Assembly: GCA_040905475.1 (NCBI GenBank)
Contig: JBBDRM010000061.1
Span: forward strand, 1-38,667
Direction: 5' to 3'
Source of the DNA: Actinomycetota bacterium
GTDB lineage: Bacteria; Actinomycetota; AC-67
DNA: 38,667 bases
Positions 31,119 through 38,667 of this stretch are shown piece after piece. A program made the position numbers and the translations under genes. The notes under the pieces were generated by a model. The model saw nothing but the letters and a program-made list of their open reading frames with translations. It made no database searches and was not told where the DNA came from. How positions within the stretch are numbered: position 1 is the first letter of the stretch; every line of letters starts with the position of its first letter.

Positions 31119-31673
31119 TCAAGGTGGCCATACTTGCACAAACTCAAGGCCCCTAAGTCCGGATACGCCCACAATTTCGATGAACGGATCAGTAACATAG
31201 ATGAGTCCGCGAGGCATCTGGACCAGTTTAAAGACGAGAGCCTCTCCCAGTTCCGATGCCCGAAACGCGTGCTTTCGGATCATTAGGACTGCTCCCGTAT
31301 CCGATGCTCTCACCAACTCCGATTTGCTCTCGTCGAGAGCATCAATCAACCGAGTCACATTGAGTATCCAGAACTCTCCGTCCTCGCATTCCAGGCGCAA
31401 GATCTCGCCATATGACTCCAACCGAGGCCCGATCCTGTCTCTTGCTGAACGGCTCATCAACAGCATGTCTCCCCCTGAACATGCTGGGAAATCAGTCAAT
31501 CTAAGACGCTCGCCTTTTTCGGTTGCCATTAGTCTCTTCATCTTGACCGGCCTCCATGACTCGACCCGTGACTGGCCGTCAAATCGAAGAGATTCGAAGT
31601 CTGCATCGTTGATCGGCAAGAGCCACTCGAAGCCTTCGCTAAAGCGAAGCCTGTACACGTTTGGAGATTCCAT
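31119..31673 (-). CDS. Imm11/DUF1629-like immunity protein
   Basis: ATG 31673 overlaps the rhs stop in TGATG and gives 184 residues; a GTG at 31676 is an alternative. Features fit the Imm11 (DUF1629) family: RLRLTDFPACSGGDMLLMSR, a GEILRLECEDGEFWILNVTR segment followed by LIDALDESKSE, then FKLVQMPRGLIYVTD and GLRGLEFVQVW. These immunity proteins accompany polymorphic toxins, commonly nucleases, and neutralise the toxin in the producing cell. Its position immediately downstream of an Rhs protein with an AHH nuclease tip makes that toxin the obvious partner. Base composition is lower in G+C than in neighbouring genes, consistent with acquisition as a cassette. Confidence 0.75.
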   Translation of the reverse strand: MESPNVYRLRFSEGFEWLLPINDADFESLRFDGQSRVESWRPVKMKRLMATEKGERLRLTDFPACSGGDMLLMSRSARDRIGPRLESYGEILRLECEDGEFWILNVTRLIDALDESKSELVRASDTGAVLMIRKHAFRASELGEALVFKLVQMPRGLIYVTDPFIEIVGVSGLRGLEFVQVWPP

Positions 31674-34600
31674 CACGGGAATCCTCCAGAGCTGAGCGCT
31701 CGCCCGATGCTATTCAGGATGTCGATGACCTGCTGTCTCGATGTCGCATTGCTAAGTGCTTCGTTACCTGCCTGATAGTAGGCAGACGTATGTACACTGT
31801 GGTGCATCGCGGCGGGTAGAAACACACCATTTACTGCATCATTGATCCCAACCCCAAAGCGTTGGAGTACGGCACGTGCAGCGGCCGCCTGCGCAGCAGA
31901 TCCAGCAACCATATGATGCGCTGCTGATCCAGCCGGGCGCACCTGCCCTGCGGCTTGAAGGGCGCGTGCAAGTGCCCGGGACGATGGAGTCACCAATGCT
32001 AACCCCGCTGCACGCGCACCCATAAGCCATGACGCTGCCCTGGGTGAAAGGAGGCTGATGCCTCGTAGCACGAGCCCTGCACAAGTGGCCGAAGCGGCGA
32101 CGCAGATCGCAACGAACGTGACGCCAACAGCAATCTCCCAAGCGTGGTCTGCAATCCAGGACCAGGCTTTACTCGCGAGAGACTTGATCCCACTCCACAG
32201 GTCGCCGAAGGGGTTGGTTCCGAACGGATCCGTTAGGTTGAAGGGGCTGTTCGCCACGTACGCGTAGAGGTTGGCACTGCCGCCGGCGAACTCTAGGGGA
32301 TCCTCCGAGATGAACCGGCCCGTGACCGGACTGTAGAAGCGAGCCCGATAGTGATTCAGCTCCGCCGTGTCGGCCTCACGCCCGGTGAACTGATACGGGT
32401 TCGTGGACGGGGCGCCCGTGAGCGTGGCCTTGCCGAACGGCTCATACGTGTAGGAGTTGGTGATCGATCCGGCCGCATCTGTGAGCGCCACGGTCGATCC
32501 CAGGGCATCCGCCAGGAAGCCGGTGGAGAGGCCACCCTCGGTGCGCGTGAACACTTCGTCTAACCCGCCCGAGAGAAGATTGGCCGACGGAGAACCCCCT
32601 GCCAGCTCTTGGACGAGATTGTCCCCGTCATACAGAAAGCCGGTTGTGTCGCCCGCGATCGTCTTGGCCTGCCGGCGGCCGAAGGCGTCGTAGGTGAAAC
32701 TCGCCGCCGTGACGCCGGAGATGCCAGCCAACTCTCCCCGGGCGTTCCACGAGTAGGTGTTCGACCCGTCACCGGTCAGATTCCCCGCCTGATCGTAGGT
32801 GAACGCCTGCCCATCCCACGCGGTCAATTGATTCGCGGCGTCGTAGCTCGCGGACGAAACGGGTGAAGGAAGCGACACCCGGGCGAAGCTACCCGACACA
32901 GTCGAGCGAAGCCCGGCGGCGTCGTAGCCGTAGGCCAGATCCCCAAGCGGGACGCCGTTGGCATAGGTGAGAGAGGTGAGGCGAGAGGCGTCGTCGTAGC
33001 CATACGCGGTGGTGACGCCGTTGGGCAGCGTCAGAGAGGTTCTGCGGTCCGCGTCGTCGTAGCCCAACAAGACGCTGGCCGTACCCTGGTTGATGCCGAT
33101 CAGCCGGCTGGCATCGTCGTAGGCGTAGGAGAGCTGAGGCTGGCCCGCCACGGTCATGGTCGCCCGGCGATCCGCAGCGTCATACGTGTAGGAGACGCCC
33201 CCCTGAACAGTGACCTGCGAGGTGAGTCGGTCCAGCGCGTCGTAAGCCATCTCGATCGATCCGCCTACCGAATCGGTCGCCTCCGTGAGACGATCCGCGG
33301 CATCGATCCCATAGCTGATCGTGCTCTCGTAGGTGGCCGAGCCCCCCGAGCCGACGGTTCCGAAGCCCGTGAAGGTCCTGCGCCCCAGAGGGTCGTACCC
33401 CAGGGTGGTTACCTTGCCCCGCCGGTCCGTGAATCGAGACAGGCTCCCGGCGGCATCGTAGTCGCGTGTGTCCGCCCGCCCGAGGGCGTCCGTGCGCGTC
33501 TGCAAGCGATCCATCGGATCGTACGTGTAGGTTGTTGCGTTCGACAGCGGATCGGTGAACAACACCAGGTTGCCGTCCTCGTCGTAGGCGAGGGACGTCT
33601 GGTTCCCCAACGAGTCGCGCACGCCGGTCAGGCTGTTCAGCGCGTCGTAGGTCCCCCGGACGCTGACCCCACTTGCTGGGATCGTCTCCGCCGTCCGGCC
33701 TCCCCCGTCGATGAAATAGCTCGTGGTGTTGCCCAGTCCGTCGGTTACCGCGACCGGATCGGCGAGCTCATAGGTGATCGTCGTTTGGTTGTCCAGTGCG
33801 TCGGCGATCAAGGTGACCTGGCCGGCTGGGTTGGTGTCGATGGTCGTGGCGTGTCCCAGAGGATCAGTCGCCACGGTCCGTGTGGCGCTCGGGTAGGCGA
33901 TCGTCGTCGTATGCGATAGCGGATCCGTGACGCTGGTGAGCCGGCTGTACTTGGGTTCATACGTGAACGCCGTGGTGACGGCGTCGGCGGTACCCAAGGC
34001 TCGGGTAACGCTTTTGACGTTCCCGAAAACATCGTACGTCAACCTCGTGTGTCTGCCGAGCGGATCCGTGACCTTGGTCAGGAAACTCGTCCCGACCTGT
34101 CGTTCGAAGCTCCAGGTCCGCTCCTCGGGCGTGCCCACTGCCTGAACATCGGTGATCGTGTCGCCGTCGGCATTGAAGCTGACGCGCTCAATGATTCCGC
34201 GCGGGTCGGTGACCTCAGTCTGAGTGACGTTGCCGCTGCTATCGGTCGTGTAGGCGAACTCCCAGACACCGCCGGTCGCATCCGTTTGCCTGACGACGCG
34301 GCCCGAGGCCGGATCGTATTCGTTCGTGATGAACACATGCCCACGCGGCGTCTTAGCGGTGACGAGCTGGTGGGAGGAGTTGTACGTGTATTCGGTCACG
34401 CCATCTTTCGGGTCGTGGACCTGGAAGAGCCGGCCGCCCGAATCGTAGACGTAGTCGACCTGGCGGCCGAGGTTGTCCCTGATCCAGTCGATACGGTTCG
34501 CGGAATCGTAGTGGAATTGCAACCATCGTCCGTTCGGCGAGCGAACGTAGGAAATGTTGCCGGCCTGTCCTCCCGAGCGCACGATAGAGACCTTGTTTCC

Positions 34601-35800
34601 GAAGCGATCGCGGATCGCCTGCAGCGGAGCGGCTTCGCCGAAGACGAAGACCGTCCCGTCTCTCCGAGTGAGATCCCACCCAGCGCCGTTCCACACTAGC
34701 CTGGACTTGTAGAAGGGACCGGATATCCCTGAGGCCTCAAACACGGCGTCGAAGAACTGGTTGCCGGCAGTGAGCCGGTTATATTCCACCCGCGTTCCGT
34801 CGGCGAGGATAAGCGAGGCGGTCTGGTAGGGGTTCGAGGTGATCAGATAGATGTCGTAATCTTGGGATCCACTGATCCCGAACTCACGAGCGACGCCATC
34901 GTTCGAACGATACGAGCGTGTCGCCTGGATCGGGATGACGTCCGGTAGATAGAGGTCCGTGTGCTGGATCGTCTGAGTACCCGTGTTCAGGTCGACGGGA
35001 TCTCCTCGGCTATCGCCGTTCCGCCTCTTCTTGCCCGGATTCTTTCCGCCCATCCGAGGCTTCGAGATCATGTCTGATGTGAACGACGTCAAACGCGTGT
35101 CGGGGTCAGGAATGACCTGCTCGCCGTCATCGGTGACTGTGCCTTGGCCGTAGACGTACCAACCGCGATCGCTCGCAGGGTCGTACCGCCAGAAATCGAC
35201 CCGTCCTCCTGGCCCTACTCCTACGTATCCCGGGTTCGGATAGATGAGATAGGCGCCCGGCGCGCTCACCTGCATACCGCTGGGCTGGATCGTGTAGTAC
35301 AGAGGCACCAAGACGTTCTCGGGAGTGGGGAACGCGGTCCTCGTCACCGGGATGGGCGTGATGCTGATGGACGTGACTGGATCACCGTTTTCGTCCGTTA
35401 CCGTGGCTCCCTTGGGGATGTGCAGCTCGAGTCCAGGGATCTTGGGAGTCGTTACGACGATCTCTTCCTCGGTCGGCGATGAGATCGGAACTGCGTGTGC
35501 CGTGTCGATCTCCGTCAGATAGCTGGTCCATGGAAGCAGGTTCGTCTGCTTCGCCAGGACGGTGATGCCGACGCTGTACCGACCGTAGTCTTCCTTCCCT
35601 CGGATCTTTCTTCCGTCGATCTCGAGTTGAACGAACCCAGCCTTCAAACGCGTGAGCAGGAAGTCCGGGAGAAGGAAACCTCCTGGATGGGTCTTGCAGG
35701 ACCTCGTCGGTGACTTGCTCGGTGAAGACGAACGATTCGTCGGAGAATTCGAAATACGCGGACGCGAGCGACTTGACGACGCACTCGCCGTGCTCTTCAC
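31673..35800 (-). CDS. Rhs/YD-repeat polymorphic toxin with C-terminal AHH nuclease (N-terminus lost)
   Basis: The frame has 1375 codons, but the first 40 or so (GTG 35800 onward) are the shadow of the ATP-grasp gene. Recognisable sequence starts near 35680 (GFLLPDFLL, then GFVQLEIDGRK). Next come a beta-rich N-part (LELHIPKGATVTDENGDPVT), the DUF6531-like start of the shell (GDPVDLNTGTQTIQHTDLYL), then about 700 residues of YD repeats (YDSAGR-, YDALDRLT-, YDDASRLT-like) and the core (YQFTGREADTAELNHYRARF, RFISEDPLEFAGG). The last 82 residues are an AHH nuclease: AHHMVAGSAAQ, with A1294-H-H, LQRFGVGINDAVNGVFLP and HHSVHTSAYY. Rhs shells encapsulate and deliver the tip into rivals. No signal peptide or secretion domain is present, so the 5' end seems to have been lost in a rearrangement. 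Confidence 0.85.
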   Translation of the reverse strand: MKSTASASSSRSRPRISNSPTNRSSSPSKSPTRSCKTHPGGFLLPDFLLTRLKAGFVQLEIDGRKIRGKEDYGRYSVGITVLAKQTNLLPWTSYLTEIDTAHAVPISSPTEEEIVVTTPKIPGLELHIPKGATVTDENGDPVTSISITPIPVTRTAFPTPENVLVPLYYTIQPSGMQVSAPGAYLIYPNPGYVGVGPGGRVDFWRYDPASDRGWYVYGQGTVTDDGEQVIPDPDTRLTSFTSDMISKPRMGGKNPGKKRRNGDSRGDPVDLNTGTQTIQHTDLYLPDVIPIQATRSYRSNDGVAREFGISGSQDYDIYLITSNPYQTASLILADGTRVEYNRLTAGNQFFDAVFEASGISGPFYKSRLVWNGAGWDLTRRDGTVFVFGEAAPLQAIRDRFGNKVSIVRSGGQAGNISYVRSPNGRWLQFHYDSANRIDWIRDNLGRQVDYVYDSGGRLFQVHDPKDGVTEYTYNSSHQLVTAKTPRGHVFITNEYDPASGRVVRQTDATGGVWEFAYTTDSSGNVTQTEVTDPRGIIERVSFNADGDTITDVQAVGTPEERTWSFERQVGTSFLTKVTDPLGRHTRLTYDVFGNVKSVTRALGTADAVTTAFTYEPKYSRLTSVTDPLSHTTTIAYPSATRTVATDPLGHATTIDTNPAGQVTLIADALDNQTTITYELADPVAVTDGLGNTTSYFIDGGGRTAETIPASGVSVRGTYDALNSLTGVRDSLGNQTSLAYDEDGNLVLFTDPLSNATTYTYDPMDRLQTRTDALGRADTRDYDAAGSLSRFTDRRGKVTTLGYDPLGRRTFTGFGTVGSGGSATYESTISYGIDAADRLTEATDSVGGSIEMAYDALDRLTSQVTVQGGVSYTYDAADRRATMTVAGQPQLSYAYDDASRLIGINQGTASVLLGYDDADRRTSLTLPNGVTTAYGYDDASRLTSLTYANGVPLGDLAYGYDAAGLRSTVSGSFARVSLPSPVSSASYDAANQLTAWDGQAFTYDQAGNLTGDGSNTYSWNARGELAGISGVTAASFTYDAFGRRQAKTIAGDTTGFLYDGDNLVQELAGGSPSANLLSGGLDEVFTRTEGGLSTGFLADALGSTVALTDAAGSITNSYTYEPFGKATLTGAPSTNPYQFTGREADTAELNHYRARFYSPVTGRFISEDPLEFAGGSANLYAYVANSPFNLTDPFGTNPFGDLWSGIKSLASKAWSWIADHAWEIAVGVTFVAICVAASATCAGLVLRGISLLSPRAASWLMGARAAGLALVTPSSRALARALQAAGQVRPAGSAAHHMVAGSAAQAAAARAVLQRFGVGINDAVNGVFLPAAMHHSVHTSAYYQAGNEALSNATSRQQVIDILNSIGRALSSGGFP

Positions 35801-36257
35801 GAAAGGCAGCCACTTGCTCGGGATCGTTGGTCACCAGCGTCGGCGGAACATTCAAGCCGACCCTGATCGCAGCCCGGAGTTGCTCGATCTTGTTCTCGGC
35901 GCGACGGGACGCCCAGAGTGGATTGACCCAAGCGATTTCCGGCCGATCGGCCGCGGATACGAAGGCGCGCCATTGCGCTCGCTGAACGAGCGACTCGTCG
36001 ACATCCAAGACGGAGTTGGACGCCCGATTCAGGGCGAATTGTCGCCACCACACAGCACGTACCCAGCGGAGGTCGGGCGCTTCATGCTGGGGCGACCAGG
36101 CCCAAGCCCGTCCGGCTGTGGCCTCCTCGATGTTGAGGCGGCGGAGACTGACACGCTCCGGGTCGATTCTCCGGATGACTTCGTCCGCCGAGAAGTCACG
36201 TTGGTTCGAGAGGATGAGCAGTTCCGGTCTGGCGCTATTCGCTCTTCTGGTCCTCAC
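35382..36257 (-). pseudogene. Graspetide-type ATP-grasp ligase (MvdD/GRASP-like), C-terminally truncated
   Basis: Recognisable from the start to about 35685 (about 195 residues): LLILSNQRDFSADEV, WVRAVWWRQFALNR, IAWVNPLWASRRAENKIEQL, then RAAIRVGLNVPPTLVTNDPE, and VVKSLASAYFEFSD. This is the N-domain and central domain of the MvdC/MvdD-like ATP-grasp enzymes that form ester or amide links in RiPPs. Full-length members have about 310-330 residues; here the ATP/Mg-binding end is missing. Past 35685 the frame stays open to 35382, but only as a shadow of the rhs gene. GTG 36257 was chosen; TTG 36266 is possible. It overlaps the stop of the small precursor gene by about 20 bases, so the two were one operon. 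It is almost certainly inactive. Confidence 0.72.
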
Positions 36258-36447
36258 CGGTCTCAAGGTCCGCCTTCTTCGAGTCCCTCAGCGCCGAGGC
36301 CTCCCAGCTCGCCACCCAGCGGCCGTTCTCAAAAACCATGGTCGTCTGGGTTACGGGATCATAACGAACCGCGGGAATCTCCCCTCGCGGTGTGCGCCGC
36401 GACGCAAGCCGTCTCAGGAGCGTCCGGAATTCTGACCCAGGCTCCAT
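36235..36447 (-). CDS. Putative ATP-grasp-modified RiPP (graspetide) precursor
   Basis: The protein has 70 residues from ATG 36447, with GGAGG seven bases upstream; a GTG at 36468 is an alternative. The leader contains EIPAVRYDPVTQTTMVFENG, matching the RYDPxTQ...v.ed.G pattern of the putative ATP-grasp target peptides found beside GRASP-type ligases in Actinobacteria. The tail (ASALRDSKKADLETGEDQKS) is rich in Asp/Glu acceptors and Ser/Thr/Lys donors, the side chains joined in graspetides, although without the repeated threonine blocks of the best-known members. It directly precedes and overlaps the ATP-grasp gene. With a truncated ligase the peptide probably stays unmodified. The assignment rests on the leader motif and context. 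Confidence 0.55.
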   Translation of the reverse strand: MEPGSEFRTLLRRLASRRTPRGEIPAVRYDPVTQTTMVFENGRWVASWEASALRDSKKADLETGEDQKSE

Positions 36448-36544
36448 TGAACCGCCTCCCTCCCACACCGCCTCGTAGATACTCGTCAGAGTCAGTCGGC
36501 CACACCAAGCGTCGTTATAGCAACATGCGATCAGTGGAAAGTAC

Positions 36545-38338
36545 TCAACGGTACATCGACTCGATCGTGTCGGCGTACTTCTGCGTGATCGCCTTGCGCC
36601 GAACCTTCATCGTCGGCGTCATCTCGTCGTGCTCCTGAGCGAAGTCGCGCTCGAGCACGATCCATTTCTTGATCTGCTCGACGCGGGCGAGGTTCTCGTT
36701 GACCTCGGCGACGGCGACCTCGATGAGCTGCCGGATGTCGGGGTGGCGACTCAGCTCGGCGAAGTCGGAAAACGGGATCCCCTTCTGCTCGGCGAACTGC
36801 GAGACCTTCTCCTGATCGAGTGTGATCAGCGCCGTCAGGAACGGCTTCGCCTCGCCGATCAGCACGACCTGGGAGACCCACGGCGAGTGCTTGAGCATGT
36901 TCTCGATCACCTGCGGGGCGATGTTCTTCCCTGCCGCGGTGATGATCAGGTCCTTCTTGCGATCGGTGATGCGCAGGTAGCCCTTCTCGTCGAACTCACC
37001 GACGTCGCCGGAGTGCATGTATCCCTCGTCGTCGATCAGCTCCGCGGTCGCCTCCGGGTTTTTGTAGTAGCCGGGACCGACGTTGCCGCCCCGGACCAGG
37101 ATCTCGCCGTCCTCCGCGATCTTGACCTCCACCCCGGGCAGCGGCGGGCCGACGGTCCCGATGCGGATCGCGTCCGGCGGGTTGATCGAGGTCGGGCCGT
37201 TGTCCTCGGTCTGGCCGTACACCTCGGCCACCGGGAGTCCGATCGCGTGGAAGAACCGCAGGATCTCTGCGTTGATCGGCGCCGCGCCCGACACCAGCGC
37301 CTTCGCCTGATCCAGCCCGAGCGCGGCACGCGCGATCGCGAACAACCGCGCGTCGGCCTGTTGGTACTTCTCCTCGAGCTCCGGCGGGAGCGAGGTGCCG
37401 GCCTGCTGCGCCTCGACCCGCTTCAAGCCGAGCTGCAACGCCTGCTGCGCGGCGTCGCGCTGTTCGTCGGGCAGGCCGTCGAGCAATGCGGTGATGCCGG
37501 CGTAGAACTTCTCCCACACGCGCGGAACCCCGAAGAAGATCGTCGGCTTGCACGCGCCGAGGTCCTCGCGCAGCGTGTCGATCGACTCGGCGAACCAGGT
37601 CTCGCCGCCGCCGTAGATGTGCGTGAAGTGGCCGACCATCCGCTCGGCGATGTGAGACAGCGGCAGGTACGAAAGCTTCCGCTCCTCCGGCGTGACGTGG
37701 AGGATCTGGTCGAGCGATCCGCAGGTCCAGACGATGTTCGCATGGGTCAGCATCGCGCCCTTCGGGGGGCCGGTCGTGCCCGACGTGTAGACGAGCGTCG
37801 CAAGGTCTTCCGGCTTGATCTGCGCGAGGCGCTCGTCGAAAGCCTTCGGGTTCGCGTCCGCGTGCTTGAACCCCGCCGCGAGGAGCTGATCCCAGCTCAT
37901 GACGAAATCGTCGAGCTCCACTCCGGTGGGGTCGAAGATGATGACCTTCTTCAGATCCGGCAGCTCGCTCTTGGTCTTCATGACCTTGTCGAGCTGGCCG
38001 GCGTCCTCGACGAAGATCGCCCTCGACTCCGAGTGGCCGGTGATGTAGGAGACCTGCGGGGGCGAGTTCGTGACGTAGATCGGCACGGTGATACCGCCGG
38101 TCGCCTGGGTGGCGATGTCGGCGACGTGCCATTCCGGCCGGTTGAGCGAGATGAGCGCTACCCGGTCGCCGCGTTCGATCCCGAGGGCGAGCAGGCCGTT
38201 GGCGGCGCGCCGGACGAGCTCCTCGTACTCGCGCCAGGTGATCCCCGACCATTGGCCGTCGCGCTTGACCTTGAGGGCGTCGCGGTCCGGGTGAACCTTC
38301 GTCCGCTCGAGGAACGTGCTCACGATCGTGTCGCCCAT
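36545..38338 (-). CDS. fadD15: Long-chain fatty-acid-CoA ligase, FadD15-like
   Basis: The protein has 597 residues from ATG 38338 (MGDTIVSTFLERTKVHPDRD), with GGAGGGAG upstream. Adenylation motifs: LVYTSGTTGPPKGAMLTHAN, YLPLSHIAERMVGHF, a VYGQTEDNGPTSIN core motif, GYMHSGDVGEFD, RITDRKKDLII and the lysine region TAAGKNIAPQVIE. Length and the long N-terminal half of the linker fit FadD15 of mycobacteria. It activates long-chain fatty acids to acyl-CoA for lipid synthesis or breakdown. The neighbouring glycosyltransferase resembles PimB; in Mycobacterium tuberculosis fadD15 (Rv2187) also adjoins pimB (Rv2188c), though the two genes there run in opposite directions. That supports the assignment and marks this end of the window as conserved chromosomal backbone. 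Confidence 0.88.
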   Translation of the reverse strand: MGDTIVSTFLERTKVHPDRDALKVKRDGQWSGITWREYEELVRRAANGLLALGIERGDRVALISLNRPEWHVADIATQATGGITVPIYVTNSPPQVSYITGHSESRAIFVEDAGQLDKVMKTKSELPDLKKVIIFDPTGVELDDFVMSWDQLLAAGFKHADANPKAFDERLAQIKPEDLATLVYTSGTTGPPKGAMLTHANIVWTCGSLDQILHVTPEERKLSYLPLSHIAERMVGHFTHIYGGGETWFAESIDTLREDLGACKPTIFFGVPRVWEKFYAGITALLDGLPDEQRDAAQQALQLGLKRVEAQQAGTSLPPELEEKYQQADARLFAIARAALGLDQAKALVSGAAPINAEILRFFHAIGLPVAEVYGQTEDNGPTSINPPDAIRIGTVGPPLPGVEVKIAEDGEILVRGGNVGPGYYKNPEATAELIDDEGYMHSGDVGEFDEKGYLRITDRKKDLIITAAGKNIAPQVIENMLKHSPWVSQVVLIGEAKPFLTALITLDQEKVSQFAEQKGIPFSDFAELSRHPDIRQLIEVAVAEVNENLARVEQIKKWIVLERDFAQEHDEMTPTMKVRRKAITQKYADTIESMYR

Positions 38339-38406
38339 GACGGCTCCCTCCGGTGCGTTCGTGTGGGGTCTTTGTATAGCCCGGCGCGCGGCCGGCTGGC
38401 AATGGG

Positions 38407-38667
38407 TCAGGTGCGGTCGAGCATCTCCACATAGCGGGCTACGACGTCGTCCCAACGGTGGTTCGCCTCGACGAACCGGCGGCCGGCTTCCCCCATCGCG
38501 CGGGCACGAGCCGGGTCGCCGAGCAGCTCGACGAGCCGCTCGGCGAGTACGCGGTGATCGCGGCCGGGGACGACGAACCCCGTCTCGCCGGGGACGACGG
38601 CCTCGGGGGCGCCGCCGGAATCGCCGGCGATCGCCGGCCGGGCGCAGGCCTGCGCCTCGAGGTAGAC
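38407..38667 (-). CDS. GT4-family glycosyltransferase, C-terminal part (5' partial), PimB-like
   Basis: The frame enters from the right edge and ends at TGA 38407-38409, giving 86 residues. It shows the conserved nucleotide-sugar site of GT4 enzymes, YLEAQACARPAIAGDSGGAP and EAVVPGETGFVV, followed by LAERLVELLGDPARARAMGE and a closing helix HRWDDVVARYVEML. The pattern EAQACxRPxIAGxSGGAPEAV matches GDP-mannose-dependent phosphatidylinositol mannosyltransferases of the PimB type, and the neighbour is fadD15-like as in mycobacteria. The acceptor specificity cannot be confirmed, because the N-domain lies outside the window. Confidence 0.75.
   Translation of the reverse strand, partial: VYLEAQACARPAIAGDSGGAPEAVVPGETGFVVPGRDHRVLAERLVELLGDPARARAMGEAGRRFVEANHRWDDVVARYVEMLDRT

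Noticed and set aside
32456-34400. Regularly repeated short motifs that might suggest a CRISPR or DNA tandem array
   Set aside because: They are degenerate YD/Rhs protein repeats of about 20 residues within one open frame, not identical DNA repeats with spacers.
36629-38434. Long plus-strand open frame opposite the FadD15-like gene
   Set aside because: Charged, repetitive translation (many DL, LDR, DH runs) mirrors adenylation motifs on the other strand; no independent domain.

Overview
The window is a GC-rich chromosomal segment of an actinobacterium. The signs are high G+C codon use, HisKA_3/NarL signalling, a WhiB-type remnant, leaderless-looking promoters, an MhuD-like haem monooxygenase, and a fadD15-like gene beside a PimB-like glycosyltransferase, as in mycobacteria and corynebacteria. 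No rRNA, tRNA, CRISPR array, IS element or replication origin was recognised. Because the accessory content resembles no model genome I can name, I would not go below phylum level.

Left third (1-17.8 kb): after the 3' end of an aconitase gene comes a tightly packed plus-strand block. It encodes a response regulator fused to a class III adenylate cyclase, one MacB/LolD-type ABC ATPase, five consecutive paralogous double-FtsX permeases (about 800-820 aa each), and a ten-helix GAF/HisKA_3 histidine kinase. Two minus-strand response regulators converge on it: a stand-alone receiver and a NarL-type regulator whose receiver closely resembles that of the cyclase fusion. This looks like a self-contained signalling and transport module in which one ATPase could power five alternative permeases. 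I regard it as the most interesting candidate system here.

Middle (18-28.7 kb): a secreted CAP-domain protein, an AbiEi-like/DUF559 protein, a secreted GH39 glycosidase, a DUF5615/ribbon-helix-helix toxin-antitoxin pair with a perfect operator-like inverted repeat, an acyl-CoA synthetase, an MhuD-like monooxygenase, and a CUT1 sugar ABC operon (permease, lipoprotein, ATPase, permease).

Right third (28.7-38.7 kb): a vapBC pair; a decayed stretch holding a zinc-ribbon fragment and a broken whiB gene; then a polymorphic-toxin locus. The toxin locus, in transcription order on the minus strand, is a large Rhs protein with an AHH nuclease tip, an Imm11-like immunity protein, a displaced second Rhs tip with a hydrophobic C-terminal module, and a small two-helix protein that is probably its immunity partner. 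The Rhs gene is joined at its 5' side to the truncated ATP-grasp gene of a probable graspetide (RiPP) cluster whose precursor gene is still present. The window closes with a fadD15-like gene and the 3' end of a PimB-like glycosyltransferase, both on the minus strand.
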